Origin: Pseudomonas yangonensis | GTDB lineage: Bacteria; Pseudomonadota; Gammaproteobacteria; Pseudomonadales; Pseudomonadaceae | Direction: 5' to 3' | Length of the DNA stretch: 64,000 nt | Assembly: GCF_009932725.1 (NCBI RefSeq) | Contig: NZ_BLJU01000016.1 | Span: 62,001 to 126,000 of the forward strand | Shown: positions 7,801 to 16,338 of the stretch, in pieces | Layout of the letters: the number at the start of each line of letters is the position of its first letter | Position numbering within the stretch: the stretch's first letter is position 1 | Translations under genes and position numbers: made by a program | The notes under the pieces: generated by a model | Told to the model about the DNA's origin: nothing | The model's database searches: none | Seen by the model: only the letters and a program-made list of their open reading frames with translations

Positions 7801-9012
7801 ATGAATCTGGAAACTCCGAAAAAATTCCGCGGCCTGCAGCACCAGGCCGGGCAAGTGGCCAAGCACTACTTTCGGCCGATTTCGCGCAAGTACGACAAGG
7901 CCGAGCACGCCTACCCGAAGGAGCTGGACTTGCTCGCCGCACTGCTCGATGGCATGAACGAAGGTTCGCCCAATGCCGTCGGTGCCGGTTCGGCGAGCAA
8001 GCGCGGCGCCGCTCGTGAGCAACAGGAGGGCATCAAGAACGGCGGCAACATGGCTGCACTGCTCGGGGTGATGGAGTTGTGCTGGGGCGATGTCGGCCTG
8101 CTGCTGGCCATGCCGCGGCAGGGGCTGGGCAATGCGGCCATCGCGGCGGTAGCCAATGACGAGCAACTGGCGCGCTTTGGCAAGACCTGGGCGGCCATGG
8201 CCATTACCGAGCCTGGCTGCGGCTCGGATTCGGCGGCGATTCGCACCACGGCGGTGAAGGATGGCGATCACTACGTAATCAACGGCGAGAAGATCTACGT
8301 CACCTCGGGTGAGCGCGCCGATGCCGTGGTGGTCTGGGCCAGCCTCGACCGCAGCCTTGGGCGCGCGGCGATCAAGTCCTTCGTGGTGGAGAAGGGCACC
8401 CCGGGCATGACGGTCACCCGCCTGGAGAAGAAGCTGGGCATCAAGGCGTCGGACACGGCGTCGATCAGCTTCAGCGACTGCCGGGTACCGGCGGCCAACC
8501 TCCTGGGCAACGCCGAAATCGACGTGCAGAAGGGCTTTGCCGGGGTCATGGAGACCTTCGACAACACCCGACCACTGGTCGCCGGCATGGCGGTCGGTGT
8601 GGCGCGCGCAGCGCTGGAACGTACCCGTGAGCTACTGAGCAAGGCCGGTTGTCGCTTCGACTACGCCAAGCCGCTGCTCAGCGCCAGCCATGCCGAGGCC
8701 ACCTTGTATCGCCTGGAGGCGGAATGGGAGGCCGCGCGCCTGCTGACGCTGAAGGCGGCGTGGATGGCTGACAACAAGCTGCCCAATTCCAAGGAGGCCT
8801 CCATTGCCAAGGCCAAGGCCGGGCGTGTGGCCAGCGAAGTGACGCTCAAGTGCGTGGAGCTGGCTGGCGTTTTGGGTTACGGCGAAGACGAACTGCTGGA
8901 GAAGTGGGCACGTGATTCGAAGATTCTCGACATCTTCGAAGGTACCCAGCAGATCCAGCTGCTGATCGTCGCCCGGCGGCTGTTGGGCAAGAGTTCCAGT
9001 GAACTCAAGTAG
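7801..9012 (+). CDS. Acyl-CoA dehydrogenase, second of a tandem pair
   Basis: A 403-residue acyl-CoA dehydrogenase. The FAD/substrate signature AITEPGCGSDSAAI lies near residues 140-153, YVINGEKIYVTSGE follows, and the C-terminal region ends with KILDIFEGTQQIQ, the standard end of the superfamily. It differs from its neighbour in sequence and lacks its N-terminal extension, so the two may form a heteromeric enzyme or act on different chain lengths. It is transcribed with the upstream dehydrogenase and ends about 20 bp before a strong bidirectional terminator. The pair corresponds to PA4994/PA4995 in P. aeruginosa by order and type. That assignment is from memory of synteny. Confidence 0.9.
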   Translation: MNLETPKKFRGLQHQAGQVAKHYFRPISRKYDKAEHAYPKELDLLAALLDGMNEGSPNAVGAGSASKRGAAREQQEGIKNGGNMAALLGVMELCWGDVGLLLAMPRQGLGNAAIAAVANDEQLARFGKTWAAMAITEPGCGSDSAAIRTTAVKDGDHYVINGEKIYVTSGERADAVVVWASLDRSLGRAAIKSFVVEKGTPGMTVTRLEKKLGIKASDTASISFSDCRVPAANLLGNAEIDVQKGFAGVMETFDNTRPLVAGMAVGVARAALERTRELLSKAGCRFDYAKPLLSASHAEATLYRLEAEWEAARLLTLKAAWMADNKLPNSKEASIAKAKAGRVASEVTLKCVELAGVLGYGEDELLEKWARDSKILDIFEGTQQIQLLIVARRLLGKSSSELK

Positions 9013-9030
9013 AGCCTACACCGCGACCTG

Positions 9031-9060
9031 AAAAAAAGCCCGCATCTGCGGGCTTTTGTT
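9031..9060. terminator. Bidirectional intrinsic terminator
   Basis: AAAAAAAGCCCGC and GCGGGCTTTTG flank a four-base ATCT loop. The A-run before the stem and T-run after it let it serve both the plus-strand dehydrogenase operon and the minus-strand lipoprotein gene. Confidence 0.9.
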
Positions 9061-9782
9061 TAGAAACGGAAGACTTCCGTGTCGATCTTGATCGGTTCTG
9101 CAACCGGAATCTTCGGCCCGGCGGTAGCAGGCTCCTGCGGTTTGGCTTTGGCTACCGGAGGCTTTTTGCGCGTCGGCTCAGGCGCAGGGTCAGCGGCTGC
9201 AACCGGTTGAATGGCCACTGCCATCTCTGCGGCCAGGCGCTGCAGCAGGGCGCTCTGCGCCTTGACCTGCTCGGCCAGGGGGCCCCCGTGCGGCTGTTCC
9301 AGACGGATCAGGCGGCTGTCGCGCAACTGTCCGCGACGGTCCAGCAGACGCCATTGCGCTTCGAGCACGGCAGGCTGGGTCGGGCCGGAATCCAGGCGAG
9401 TGATGGTCAGCATGACCTGCGCATCGGCGCTGAAGCCGGGGGCAGCCGGCGCCAGAACCAGGCGCTGGCTATCCAGGCGCCAGGCCAGCTGGCGCAACAT
9501 CTGCTGGTCGATATCGTTGGCCAGGCCGCTGGCCCAGCGGGCATCCTGCGCGGCAACCAGGCTGCCATCGGCCTGGCGCTGCAACAGGTGCTGTTGGCGC
9601 AGATAATCGGCCACGCTGATCGGGCCGACCAGCACGGTCACACCGTTGTCCCTGGTCGGCGTTACCGCGTCGCCGCTGTCGAGTTGGTAAAGGGGTACCG
9701 GCTTCTGCTGCAGCAGGCTGCAACCGCTCAGCATCAGCAGCGCGGTCAGAAGCAGGACCATAGGGCGTACTACAGTCATCAT
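9060..9782 (-). CDS. PqiC-like ABC-transport auxiliary lipoprotein
   Basis: The N-terminus MMTVVRPMVLLLTALLMLSGCS is a lipoprotein signal with the lipobox LSGC. I chose the ATG at 9782, which has GGAA about six bases upstream; the frame is open to 9827 but that part does not look like a signal peptide. The mature part resembles the PqiC/DUF330 fold: a YQLDSG opening, the VLVGPISVADYLRQ segment and the alternation of LVLAPAAPG. A Pro/Lys/Ala-rich tail (about residues 205-240) is variable. Family members sit at the inner face of the outer membrane and help MCE-type lipid transport or intermembrane complexes. No MCE partner is adjacent here; the upstream neighbour is parC. Confidence 0.7.
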   Translation of the reverse strand: MMTVVRPMVLLLTALLMLSGCSLLQQKPVPLYQLDSGDAVTPTRDNGVTVLVGPISVADYLRQQHLLQRQADGSLVAAQDARWASGLANDIDQQMLRQLAWRLDSQRLVLAPAAPGFSADAQVMLTITRLDSGPTQPAVLEAQWRLLDRRGQLRDSRLIRLEQPHGGPLAEQVKAQSALLQRLAAEMAVAIQPVAAADPAPEPTRKKPPVAKAKPQEPATAGPKIPVAEPIKIDTEVFRF

Positions 9783-9948
9783 CAATTCCAGGCAGCCGCT
9801 TCTGGGGCAGCTGCACATCGATCCCATATCATGCGGGGGTCATGGATGACCCGGGGCGCGTATCATCCGTCAAACCGCGCCGCGACTCCAGCCTTGGCTG
9901 CCTGCCGGTAGCGCGAATATCCCGGATGAACGGGGCGTGTCGCCGACG

Positions 9949-12198
9949 TTATTCCACCAGAAGCTGGTCGACGCGCTGGAAGCCGCGCGGCAGCTTGTTG
10001 CCACGGCGGCCGCGCTCGCCCTTGTAGTGCTCGAGGTCGTCGGCTTTGAGTGTCAGGGTACGCTTCCCGGCCTGCAAAACCAAACTGGAGCCGCTGGGCA
10101 GCACAGCCAGATCGGTCAGATATTCCTCGCGCGAGGCCACTCTATCGCCCGGGATGCCGATGATCTTGTTTCCCTTGCCTTTGCCCAGTTGCGGCAGATC
10201 GGTGACCTTGAACAGCAGCAGGCGGCCTTCTGTCGTCACCGCGGCCAGCCAGTCGTCTTCCAGGTTGGTGACCGGTTTGGGAGCAACCACCCTGGCGCCG
10301 TTGGGCAGGCTGAGCAGCGCCTTGCCGGCCTTGTTCTTGGCCTGCAGGTCCTCGCCCTTGACCACGAAGCCGTAGCCGGCGTCGGAGGCGATCACGTACA
10401 GCGCGTTGTCTTCCGGCAGCATCACGCATTCGAAGGTCGCGCCCGGTGGCGGGGTGAGGCGGCCGGTGAGCGGCTCGCCCTGGCCACGGGCCGAAGGCAG
10501 GCTGTGGGCGGTGAGCGAATAGCTGCGGCCGGTGGAGTCGATAAACACCGCGTACTGGTTCGAGCGTCCGGGCGCGGCGGCCTTGAAGCCGTCGCCGGCC
10601 TTGTAGGACAGGCCCGTGGCGTCGATGTCGTGGCCCTTCGCGCAGCGCACCCAGCCCTTTTCCGAAAGCACCACGGTGACCGGCTCGGTCGGCATCAGCT
10701 CGGTTTCCGAAAGCGCCTTGGCCTCGGCGCGGGCGACGATCGGCGAGCGACGGTCGTCGCCGTATTTTTCCGCGTCCTCGAGAATCTCCTTGCGCACCAG
10801 CTTTTTCAGCTTGGCTTCGCTGCCGAGCAGGGCCAGCAGCTTTTCGCGTTCCTTGGCCAGCTCGTCCTGCTCGCCGCGGATCTTCATCTCCTCCAGGCGC
10901 GCCAGCTGACGCAGGCGGGTGTCGAGGATGTAGTCGGCCTGCACGTCGGTGAGGCCGAAGGTCTCCATTAGCACCGGCTTGGGCGAATCCTCGGTGCGGA
11001 TGATGCGGATCACTTCATCCAGGTTGAGGAAGGCGATCAGCAAGCCTTCCAACAGGTGCAGGCGCTTTTCCACCTTGTCCAGGCGGAACTGCAGGCGACG
11101 GCGCACGGTGCCGACGCGATATACCAGCCACTCGCTGAGCAGGGTGCGCAGGTCCTTGACCTGTGGCTTGCCGTCGAGGCCGATGACGTTGGTGTTGACC
11201 CGGTAGCTGGACTCCAGATCGGTGGTGGCGAACAGGTGGGTCATCAGCTCGTCAGCATCGACCCGGTTGGAGCGCGGGATGATGACGATGCGGGTCGGGT
11301 TCTCGTGGTCCGACTCGTCGCGCAGGTCGGCGACCATCGGCAGCTTCTTGGCCTGCATCTGTGCGGCGATCTGCTCCAGCACCTTGGCCCCGGAGACTTG
11401 GTGCGGCAGGGCGGTGACGACGATGTCGCCGTCCTCGACGCGATAGACGGCGCGCATGCGCACCGAGCCGCGGCCGCTCTCGTAGATCTTCAGCAGGTCG
11501 GCCTTGGGCGTGATGACCTCGGCTTCGGTGGGGAAGTCCGGGCCCTGGATATGCTCGCAGAGCTGCTCCACCGTGGCGCCGGGCTCGTCCAGCAGGCGCA
11601 CGCAGGCGGTAGCCACCTCACGCAGATTGTGCGGCGGCACGTCGGTAGCCATGCCGACCGCAATACCCGTCGTGCCGTTGAGCAGCAGGTTGGGCAGGCG
11701 CGCCGGCAGCGTCGCCGGCTCGTTCAGGGTGCCGTCGAAGTTCGGTACCCAATCCACGGTGCCCTGGCCGAGTTCGCTCAGCAGCACCTCGGAATAACGC
11801 GACAAACGCGCCTCGGTGTAGCGCATGGCGGCGAAGGACTTTGGATCGTCCGGCGCACCCCAGTTGCCCTGGCCATCGACCAGGGTGTAGCGATAGGAGA
11901 ACGGCTGCGCCATCAGCACCATGGCTTCGTAGCAGGCGATGTCGCCGTGCGGGTGGAACTTGCCGAGCACGTCGCCGACGGTACGCGCGGATTTCTTGTG
12001 CTTGGAGTCGGCATCCAGGCCCAACTCGCTCATGGCGTAGACGATACGGCGTTGCACGGGCTTCAGGCCGTCGCCGATATGCGGCAGGGCGCGGTCCATG
12101 ATCACGTACATGGAGTAGTTGAGATAAGCCTGCTCGGTGAAATCGGCGAGTGACCGGCGTTCAACGCCTTCCAGGCTCAAATCGAGGGATTCGCTCAT
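9949..12198 (-). CDS. parC: DNA topoisomerase IV subunit A; Ile at QRDR position 87
   Basis: A protein of 749 residues, close to the usual Pseudomonas ParC length. The breakage-reunion domain is complete: LPHIGDGLKPVQRRIVYAM near residues 38-56, the catalytic tyrosine in AMRYTEARLS, and a C-terminal DNA-wrapping domain. With ParE it decatenates daughter chromosomes. The quinolone-resistance-determining loop reads KFHPHGDIACYEAM. The residue at position 87, Ser in P. aeruginosa and in E. coli (Ser80), is Ile (codon ATC), while Glu91 is kept. This is the classical target substitution for reduced fluoroquinolone susceptibility, though natural variation in this species cannot be excluded from one sequence. 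It lies 7 bp downstream of the aspartyl-protease gene. Confidence 0.97.
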   Translation of the reverse strand: MSESLDLSLEGVERRSLADFTEQAYLNYSMYVIMDRALPHIGDGLKPVQRRIVYAMSELGLDADSKHKKSARTVGDVLGKFHPHGDIACYEAMVLMAQPFSYRYTLVDGQGNWGAPDDPKSFAAMRYTEARLSRYSEVLLSELGQGTVDWVPNFDGTLNEPATLPARLPNLLLNGTTGIAVGMATDVPPHNLREVATACVRLLDEPGATVEQLCEHIQGPDFPTEAEVITPKADLLKIYESGRGSVRMRAVYRVEDGDIVVTALPHQVSGAKVLEQIAAQMQAKKLPMVADLRDESDHENPTRIVIIPRSNRVDADELMTHLFATTDLESSYRVNTNVIGLDGKPQVKDLRTLLSEWLVYRVGTVRRRLQFRLDKVEKRLHLLEGLLIAFLNLDEVIRIIRTEDSPKPVLMETFGLTDVQADYILDTRLRQLARLEEMKIRGEQDELAKEREKLLALLGSEAKLKKLVRKEILEDAEKYGDDRRSPIVARAEAKALSETELMPTEPVTVVLSEKGWVRCAKGHDIDATGLSYKAGDGFKAAAPGRSNQYAVFIDSTGRSYSLTAHSLPSARGQGEPLTGRLTPPPGATFECVMLPEDNALYVIASDAGYGFVVKGEDLQAKNKAGKALLSLPNGARVVAPKPVTNLEDDWLAAVTTEGRLLLFKVTDLPQLGKGKGNKIIGIPGDRVASREEYLTDLAVLPSGSSLVLQAGKRTLTLKADDLEHYKGERGRRGNKLPRGFQRVDQLLVE

Positions 12199-12205
12199 GC
12201 GGACC

Positions 12206-12730
12206 TCATTGCAAAGTTGATTGGCGCAGCACCAGGGTGCCGCCCTTCTGACTGAATTCGAGTTGTTTCAGGGCGCTCATGCCCAGCAGCACGTCGTCAC
12301 CATCCATGCCGGGGGCGATCAGTGCCGCGACGTCACGCAGTTCGATATCGCCCAGGCGCAAGCTGTCCAGGCGGGTGCGGTGTCCCGTGGCGCGGCCGTT
12401 GGCGGTGCTGATGATGATTGGCGCGCCGCGTTGCAGGCCAAGACGCTCGGCCACCGCGCTGGGGATCGCCACCTGGGTGGCGCCGGTATCGAGCAGGAAG
12501 GTCACGTCATGCCCATCGATCTGCCCATTGACCACGTAATGCCCCTGGCGGCTGCTGGCCAGGCTTACTTCGACGAAACCGTCACCATGCACCGACTGCG
12601 GCATCTGGTTCGGATTGCGCTGGCGGTCCTCCCAGCCACCGAAGAAATGCGTGGCCAGCAGCAGGCCGGCGCCCCAGGCGAGCACCCACATCACGCGTCC
12701 GGCACGTTGGCCCGGCGTCTGTTCACTCAC
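12206..12730 (-). CDS. Single-pass retropepsin-like aspartyl protease (TIGR02281 type)
   Basis: A 174-residue protein with one N-terminal membrane segment (VMWVLAWGAGLLLATHFF). The retroviral-type active-site motif FLLDTGATQVAIP is near residues 95-107, and GDDVLLGMSALKQL matches the C-terminal hydrophobic-Gly element. The start is a GTG at 12730 that overlaps the stop of the upstream gene (GTGA); the longer open frame upstream is out of frame with that gene and has no protein-like character. The protease domain probably faces the periplasm. Physiological substrates of these small clan AA proteins are unknown. It sits between parC and an esterase-like gene, as in P. aeruginosa. Confidence 0.8.
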   Translation of the reverse strand: MSEQTPGQRAGRVMWVLAWGAGLLLATHFFGGWEDRQRNPNQMPQSVHGDGFVEVSLASSRQGHYVVNGQIDGHDVTFLLDTGATQVAIPSAVAERLGLQRGAPIIISTANGRATGHRTRLDSLRLGDIELRDVAALIAPGMDGDDVLLGMSALKQLEFSQKGGTLVLRQSTLQ

Positions 12731-13710
12731 GGGCGTCGGCTCCAGCCGCCCTTGGGCGCCTTGAAACGCCAGACGATGGGGCGCTCTTCGCCATCGGCAC
12801 GGGCCTGGCTGCCATTGTCGACGCCGATCCAGGCGCCGTCCTTGTCGATCCACAGCGCTTCGGCCATGCCGTAGTCCGGCGTATAGCGGCGCGGCTCGCT
12901 CAGGGCCTCGTTGGCGAACGACCAGCAGATCTCCGCGACACCGTCGCTCAGGGTGCGGCGGCAGATGCGATGAGCCTGGCGCTCCAGGGTGAAGAGCTTC
13001 TCGCCGAAATAGGCCAGGCCGGAGAAGTCGCGAGGGGCCGGATGACCGCCGAGCGCCTCCGGCGAGGGTTCCTCGCCGCTTTCGCTGGTCAGCACGCAGC
13101 CACCGGTGCAGCGCCAACTGCTACCACGGCGATGCAGCACGGTGAGGCCACGGCGGCGCTGTTCGGCGGCCAGCCACAGGCGTTCACCGGCCGGATCGAC
13201 TGCGATGCCTTCGAACCCCTGATTGAAGTGCAGCAGCATGCCGCTGGCGCGGGCCTGGCGAACCAGGCCGCTGGGCAGGTTGAGCCACTGGGCGTTGCCG
13301 TTGCTGCTCACCTGCAAAACGGCGGCACGTGTCTCGCTGACCAAATAACGGTTGCCCTGGGCATCGCAGGACAGGCCTTCGAAATCCAGTTTGCCGCCCC
13401 TTACCAGGCCGGCCGCCCAGTTGCGCATGCGCAGGCCCCAGGGCAGGGCGCTGTCGGGCGGTTCCGGGGCGACGAAGGTTTCCGCTTCGGCGCGCAGCAG
13501 GTTGTCTTCGCGGTGCAACTGATAGACACGGTCGTCATCGCGGTCGGATACCGCCCACAGCGTCTCGCCGCACAGCGCCAGGCCGGACAGGTTGCCGCTG
13601 GGCATGTCCGTCACCGGATATTCGGCCTGTAATTGCAGTTCTTCCAGCACCACTGGCTCGGCATTCGCGACGCCGGCCAACAGACCGAGTGCAAGGAGAT
13701 GATTACGCAT
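12727..13710 (-). CDS. Secreted/periplasmic esterase-like (phytase-like beta-propeller) protein
   Basis: The first 17 residues, MRNHLLALGLLAGVANA, are a signal peptide with an AxA cleavage site. The mature part has repeated blocks of beta-propeller type: GNLSGLALCGETLWAVSDRD, FEGLSCDAQGNRYLVSE, FEGIAVDPAGERLWLAAE, and FSGLAYFGEKLFTLER. These match the 'esterase-like activity of phytase' family (PF13449 type). No enzymatic role has been established for the Pseudomonas homologue that I know of. The start overlaps the parE stop (TGATG) and its end overlaps the aspartyl-protease gene, so parE, this gene, the protease and parC are one transcription unit. Confidence 0.72.
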   Translation of the reverse strand: MRNHLLALGLLAGVANAEPVVLEELQLQAEYPVTDMPSGNLSGLALCGETLWAVSDRDDDRVYQLHREDNLLRAEAETFVAPEPPDSALPWGLRMRNWAAGLVRGGKLDFEGLSCDAQGNRYLVSETRAAVLQVSSNGNAQWLNLPSGLVRQARASGMLLHFNQGFEGIAVDPAGERLWLAAEQRRRGLTVLHRRGSSWRCTGGCVLTSESGEEPSPEALGGHPAPRDFSGLAYFGEKLFTLERQAHRICRRTLSDGVAEICWSFANEALSEPRRYTPDYGMAEALWIDKDGAWIGVDNGSQARADGEERPIVWRFKAPKGGWSRRP

Positions 13711-15608
13711 CAGGCCAGTACCTCGGCCAGGTTGCCCTTGGTTTCCAGCCAGTTCTTGCGGTCACTGGCGCGTTTTTTCGCCAGCAGCATGTCCATCACT
13801 TCGCGGGTGCCCTCGAAATCGTCCAGGGTCAGCTGCACCAGGCGCCGCGTGTTCGGGTCCATGGTGGTTTCGCGCAGCTGCGGCGGGTTCATCTCGCCGA
13901 GGCCCTTGAAGCGGGTGACCTGCGGCTTGCCGCGGCGCTTCTCGGCCACCAGGCGGTCGAGGATGCCATCACGCTCGGCGTCGTCGAGGGCGTAGAAGAT
14001 TTCCTTGCCCAGGTCGATGCGGTACAGCGGCGGCATGGCCACGTAGACGTGGCCGGCATCCACCAGCGTGCGGAAGTGACGGACGAACAGCGCGCAGAGC
14101 AGGGTGGCGATGTGCAGGCCGTCGGAGTCGGCGTCGGCGAGGATGCAGATCTTGCCGTAGCGCAGCCCGGAGAGATCGCTTGAGCCCGGATCGATACCGA
14201 TGGCCACGGCGATATCGTGCACTTCCTGGCTGGCCAGCACTTCGCTGCCGTCCACTTCCCAGGTGTTCAGAATCTTGCCGCGCAGCGGCATGATGGCCTG
14301 GAATTCCTTGTCGCGCGCCTGCTTGGCGCTGCCGCCGGCCGAGTCGCCCTCCACCAGGAACAGCTCACAGCGCAGCGGGTTCTGCCCCGCGCAATCGGCC
14401 AGCTTGCCGGGCAGCGCCGGGCCCTGGGTGATCTTCTTGCGCTCGACCTTCTTGCCCGCCTTGAGGCGGCGGCCGGCGTTGCTGATGGCCAACTCGGCCA
14501 GTTGCAGGCCGGTTTCCGGGTTGGCGTTGAGCCACAGGCTGAAGGCATCCTTGACCACGCCGGAGACGAAGGCCGCGGCCTCACGCGAGGACAGGCGCTC
14601 CTTGGTCTGGCCGGAGAACTGCGCGTCCTGCATCTTCATCGAGAGGACGAAGGCGATGCGTTCCCAGACGTCTTCCGGAGCCAGCTTGACGCCGCGCGGC
14701 AGCAGGTTGCGGAACTCGCAGAACTCGCGCATGGCATCGAGCAGTCCCTGGCGCAGGCCGTTGACGTGGGTGCCGCCCTGGGCGGTGGGGATCAGGTTGA
14801 CGTAGCTTTCCTGCACCGCATCGCCGCCTTCAGGCAGCCATAGCAGGGCCCAGTCGACCGCCTCCTTGTTGCCGGCCAGGGTGCCGCAGAACGGCTCGGC
14901 TGGCAGGCGCTCGAACTCGCTGACGGCATCGACCAGGTAGGAACGCAGGCCGTCCTCGAAATGCCATTCGACCTTCTCGCCAGCGGCCTTGTCCTCGAAA
15001 GTGACCGAGAGGCCCGGGCACAGCACGGCCTTGGCCTTGAGCACATGCTTGAGGCGGCTGACCGAGAACTTGAAGGAGTCGAAATACTTGGCGTCCGGCC
15101 AGAAGTGCACGCTGGTGCCGGTATTGCGTTTGCCGACCGTGCCGATGACCTCCAGCTCGCTGGCCTTGAAGCCATCGGCGAAGCTCATCTGGTACTCGTT
15201 GCCGTCACGCTTGACGGTCACCACCACGCGGGTCGACAGGGCATTGACCACGCTGATGCCGACGCCGTGCAGACCGCCGGAGAACTGGTAGTTCTTGTTG
15301 CTGAACTTGCCGCCGGCATGCAGCTTGGTGAGGATCAGCTCGACACCCGGCACACCTTCTTCCGGGTGGATGTCCACCGGCATGCCGCGGCCGTCGTCGA
15401 GCACCTCCAGCGAGTTGTCCTCGTGGAGGATTACCTGAATCGACTTGGCGTGCCCGGCCAGCGCTTCGTCGACGCTGTTGTCGATGACTTCCTGAGCCAG
15501 GTGGTTGGGGCGCGTGGTGTCGGTGTACATGCCCGGGCGCTTGCGCACCGGGTCGAGGCCGGAAAGGACTTCGATGGCGTCTGCGTTATAGGCGTTCTGC
15601 TGGGCCAT
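13710..15608 (-). CDS. parE: DNA topoisomerase IV subunit B
   Basis: A 632-residue GHKL ATPase/TOPRIM protein. The ATP-binding N-terminus has VIDNSVDEALAG and DDGRGMPVDIHPEEG; the G-H-G ATP lid appears as GGLHGVGISVVNALS. The TOPRIM domain has LFLVEGDSAGGSAKQARD and PLRGKILNTWEV, with the DADSDG metal motif. It drives ATP-dependent strand passage with ParC. The quinolone-pocket EGDSAGGSA and PLRGKILN segments look unchanged. It is first of the four-gene ParE-ParC unit and lies 15 bp after yqiA, so transcription may begin further upstream. Confidence 0.97.
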   Translation of the reverse strand: MAQQNAYNADAIEVLSGLDPVRKRPGMYTDTTRPNHLAQEVIDNSVDEALAGHAKSIQVILHEDNSLEVLDDGRGMPVDIHPEEGVPGVELILTKLHAGGKFSNKNYQFSGGLHGVGISVVNALSTRVVVTVKRDGNEYQMSFADGFKASELEVIGTVGKRNTGTSVHFWPDAKYFDSFKFSVSRLKHVLKAKAVLCPGLSVTFEDKAAGEKVEWHFEDGLRSYLVDAVSEFERLPAEPFCGTLAGNKEAVDWALLWLPEGGDAVQESYVNLIPTAQGGTHVNGLRQGLLDAMREFCEFRNLLPRGVKLAPEDVWERIAFVLSMKMQDAQFSGQTKERLSSREAAAFVSGVVKDAFSLWLNANPETGLQLAELAISNAGRRLKAGKKVERKKITQGPALPGKLADCAGQNPLRCELFLVEGDSAGGSAKQARDKEFQAIMPLRGKILNTWEVDGSEVLASQEVHDIAVAIGIDPGSSDLSGLRYGKICILADADSDGLHIATLLCALFVRHFRTLVDAGHVYVAMPPLYRIDLGKEIFYALDDAERDGILDRLVAEKRRGKPQVTRFKGLGEMNPPQLRETTMDPNTRRLVQLTLDDFEGTREVMDMLLAKKRASDRKNWLETKGNLAEVLA

Positions 15609-15623
15609 AGGGTCTCTTGTTCA

Positions 15624-16235
15624 TCAATTGAATACGGAAAAGTCGATATCGCGCCAGAGTGTGGCGTTAATACCGGCAAAAGCGAAGAGTATCGGCAGGC
15701 GCTCGGCGAACCCCTGGAAGCCATGGTCGCCACCGGCCTGGATGCGCAGGGCGCAGCCGCGGTAGTAGCGCTCGGCGTCACGGTAGTCGAGGGTTTCGTC
15801 GCCGGTTTGCAGCCACACCTGATATCGCGCGGGATCGCTCGGTGGCGGGACTTCGAGTTCGGCCAGAGCCTGAACGTGATCCTCGGTCAGGTCCCAGGTC
15901 TCGTCGCTGTAGTAGTTCTTCTGCGGGCCCAGGTAGCCGTCGAAACGCAGGTGCGGCTGTACGGCGGGGTTGATTAGAAGGGCCTTGAGCCCGTGCTGCT
16001 CGGCCAGGTAGGTGGCGTAATAGCCGCCCAGCGAGCTGCCCACCAGCACCGGCGCGCCAAGCTCGGCGACCAATGCCTGCAACTGAGCGATGGCCTGGCG
16101 TGGGTGGTGATGCAGTGCGGGCACGCGCAACTGCTTTTCCAGGCCGAGATGTGCCATGGCGCGGCTCAGCTGGCTGGCTTTGTGCGAGGCGGGCGAGCTG
16201 TTCAGGCCGTGTATATAGAGGATGGATGCGGTCAT
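15624..16235 (-). CDS. yqiA: YqiA-type alpha/beta-hydrolase esterase
   Basis: A 203-residue cytoplasmic hydrolase. The start TASILYIHGLNSSP gives the oxyanion-hole HG, and VGSSLGGYYATYLAE carries the nucleophile serine in G-x-S-L-G-G. The C-terminal GGDHGFQGF supplies the catalytic histidine. E. coli YqiA has high activity for palmitoyl-CoA and p-nitrophenyl esters in vitro; its cellular role is not known. The position next to parE and near cpdA is the same in E. coli and Pseudomonas. Confidence 0.88.
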   Translation of the reverse strand: MTASILYIHGLNSSPASHKASQLSRAMAHLGLEKQLRVPALHHHPRQAIAQLQALVAELGAPVLVGSSLGGYYATYLAEQHGLKALLINPAVQPHLRFDGYLGPQKNYYSDETWDLTEDHVQALAELEVPPPSDPARYQVWLQTGDETLDYRDAERYYRGCALRIQAGGDHGFQGFAERLPILFAFAGINATLWRDIDFSVFN

Positions 16236-16260
16236 GGTGCGGGAGGCTACTACAAAAAAC

Positions 16261-16338
16261 GGCGGTAGGCTTCAGGCGGCAGGCTACAGGCAAGAGCAAA
16301 GCGGTTTTCCTGCAGCCTGCGACCTGCAGCTTATGGCC
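16261..16338. repeat. Imperfect extragenic palindrome between yqiA and cpdA
   Basis: The arms at 16261-16290 and 16309-16338 match as reverse complements at 23 of 30 positions, with an 18-base loop. The right arm ends exactly at the last base before the cpdA stop codon. The purine/pyrimidine pattern (CAGGC, GCAGGCT, CAGG) resembles dispersed Pseudomonas palindromes. It could be an mRNA-stabilising or terminating structure after cpdA. Confidence 0.55.

Noticed and set aside
12731..13117. Long open frame extending the aspartyl-protease gene upstream (to 13117)
   Set aside because: It overlaps the esterase-like gene in another frame, is Arg/Gly-rich without domain features, and the GTG at 12730 overlapping the upstream stop explains the start.
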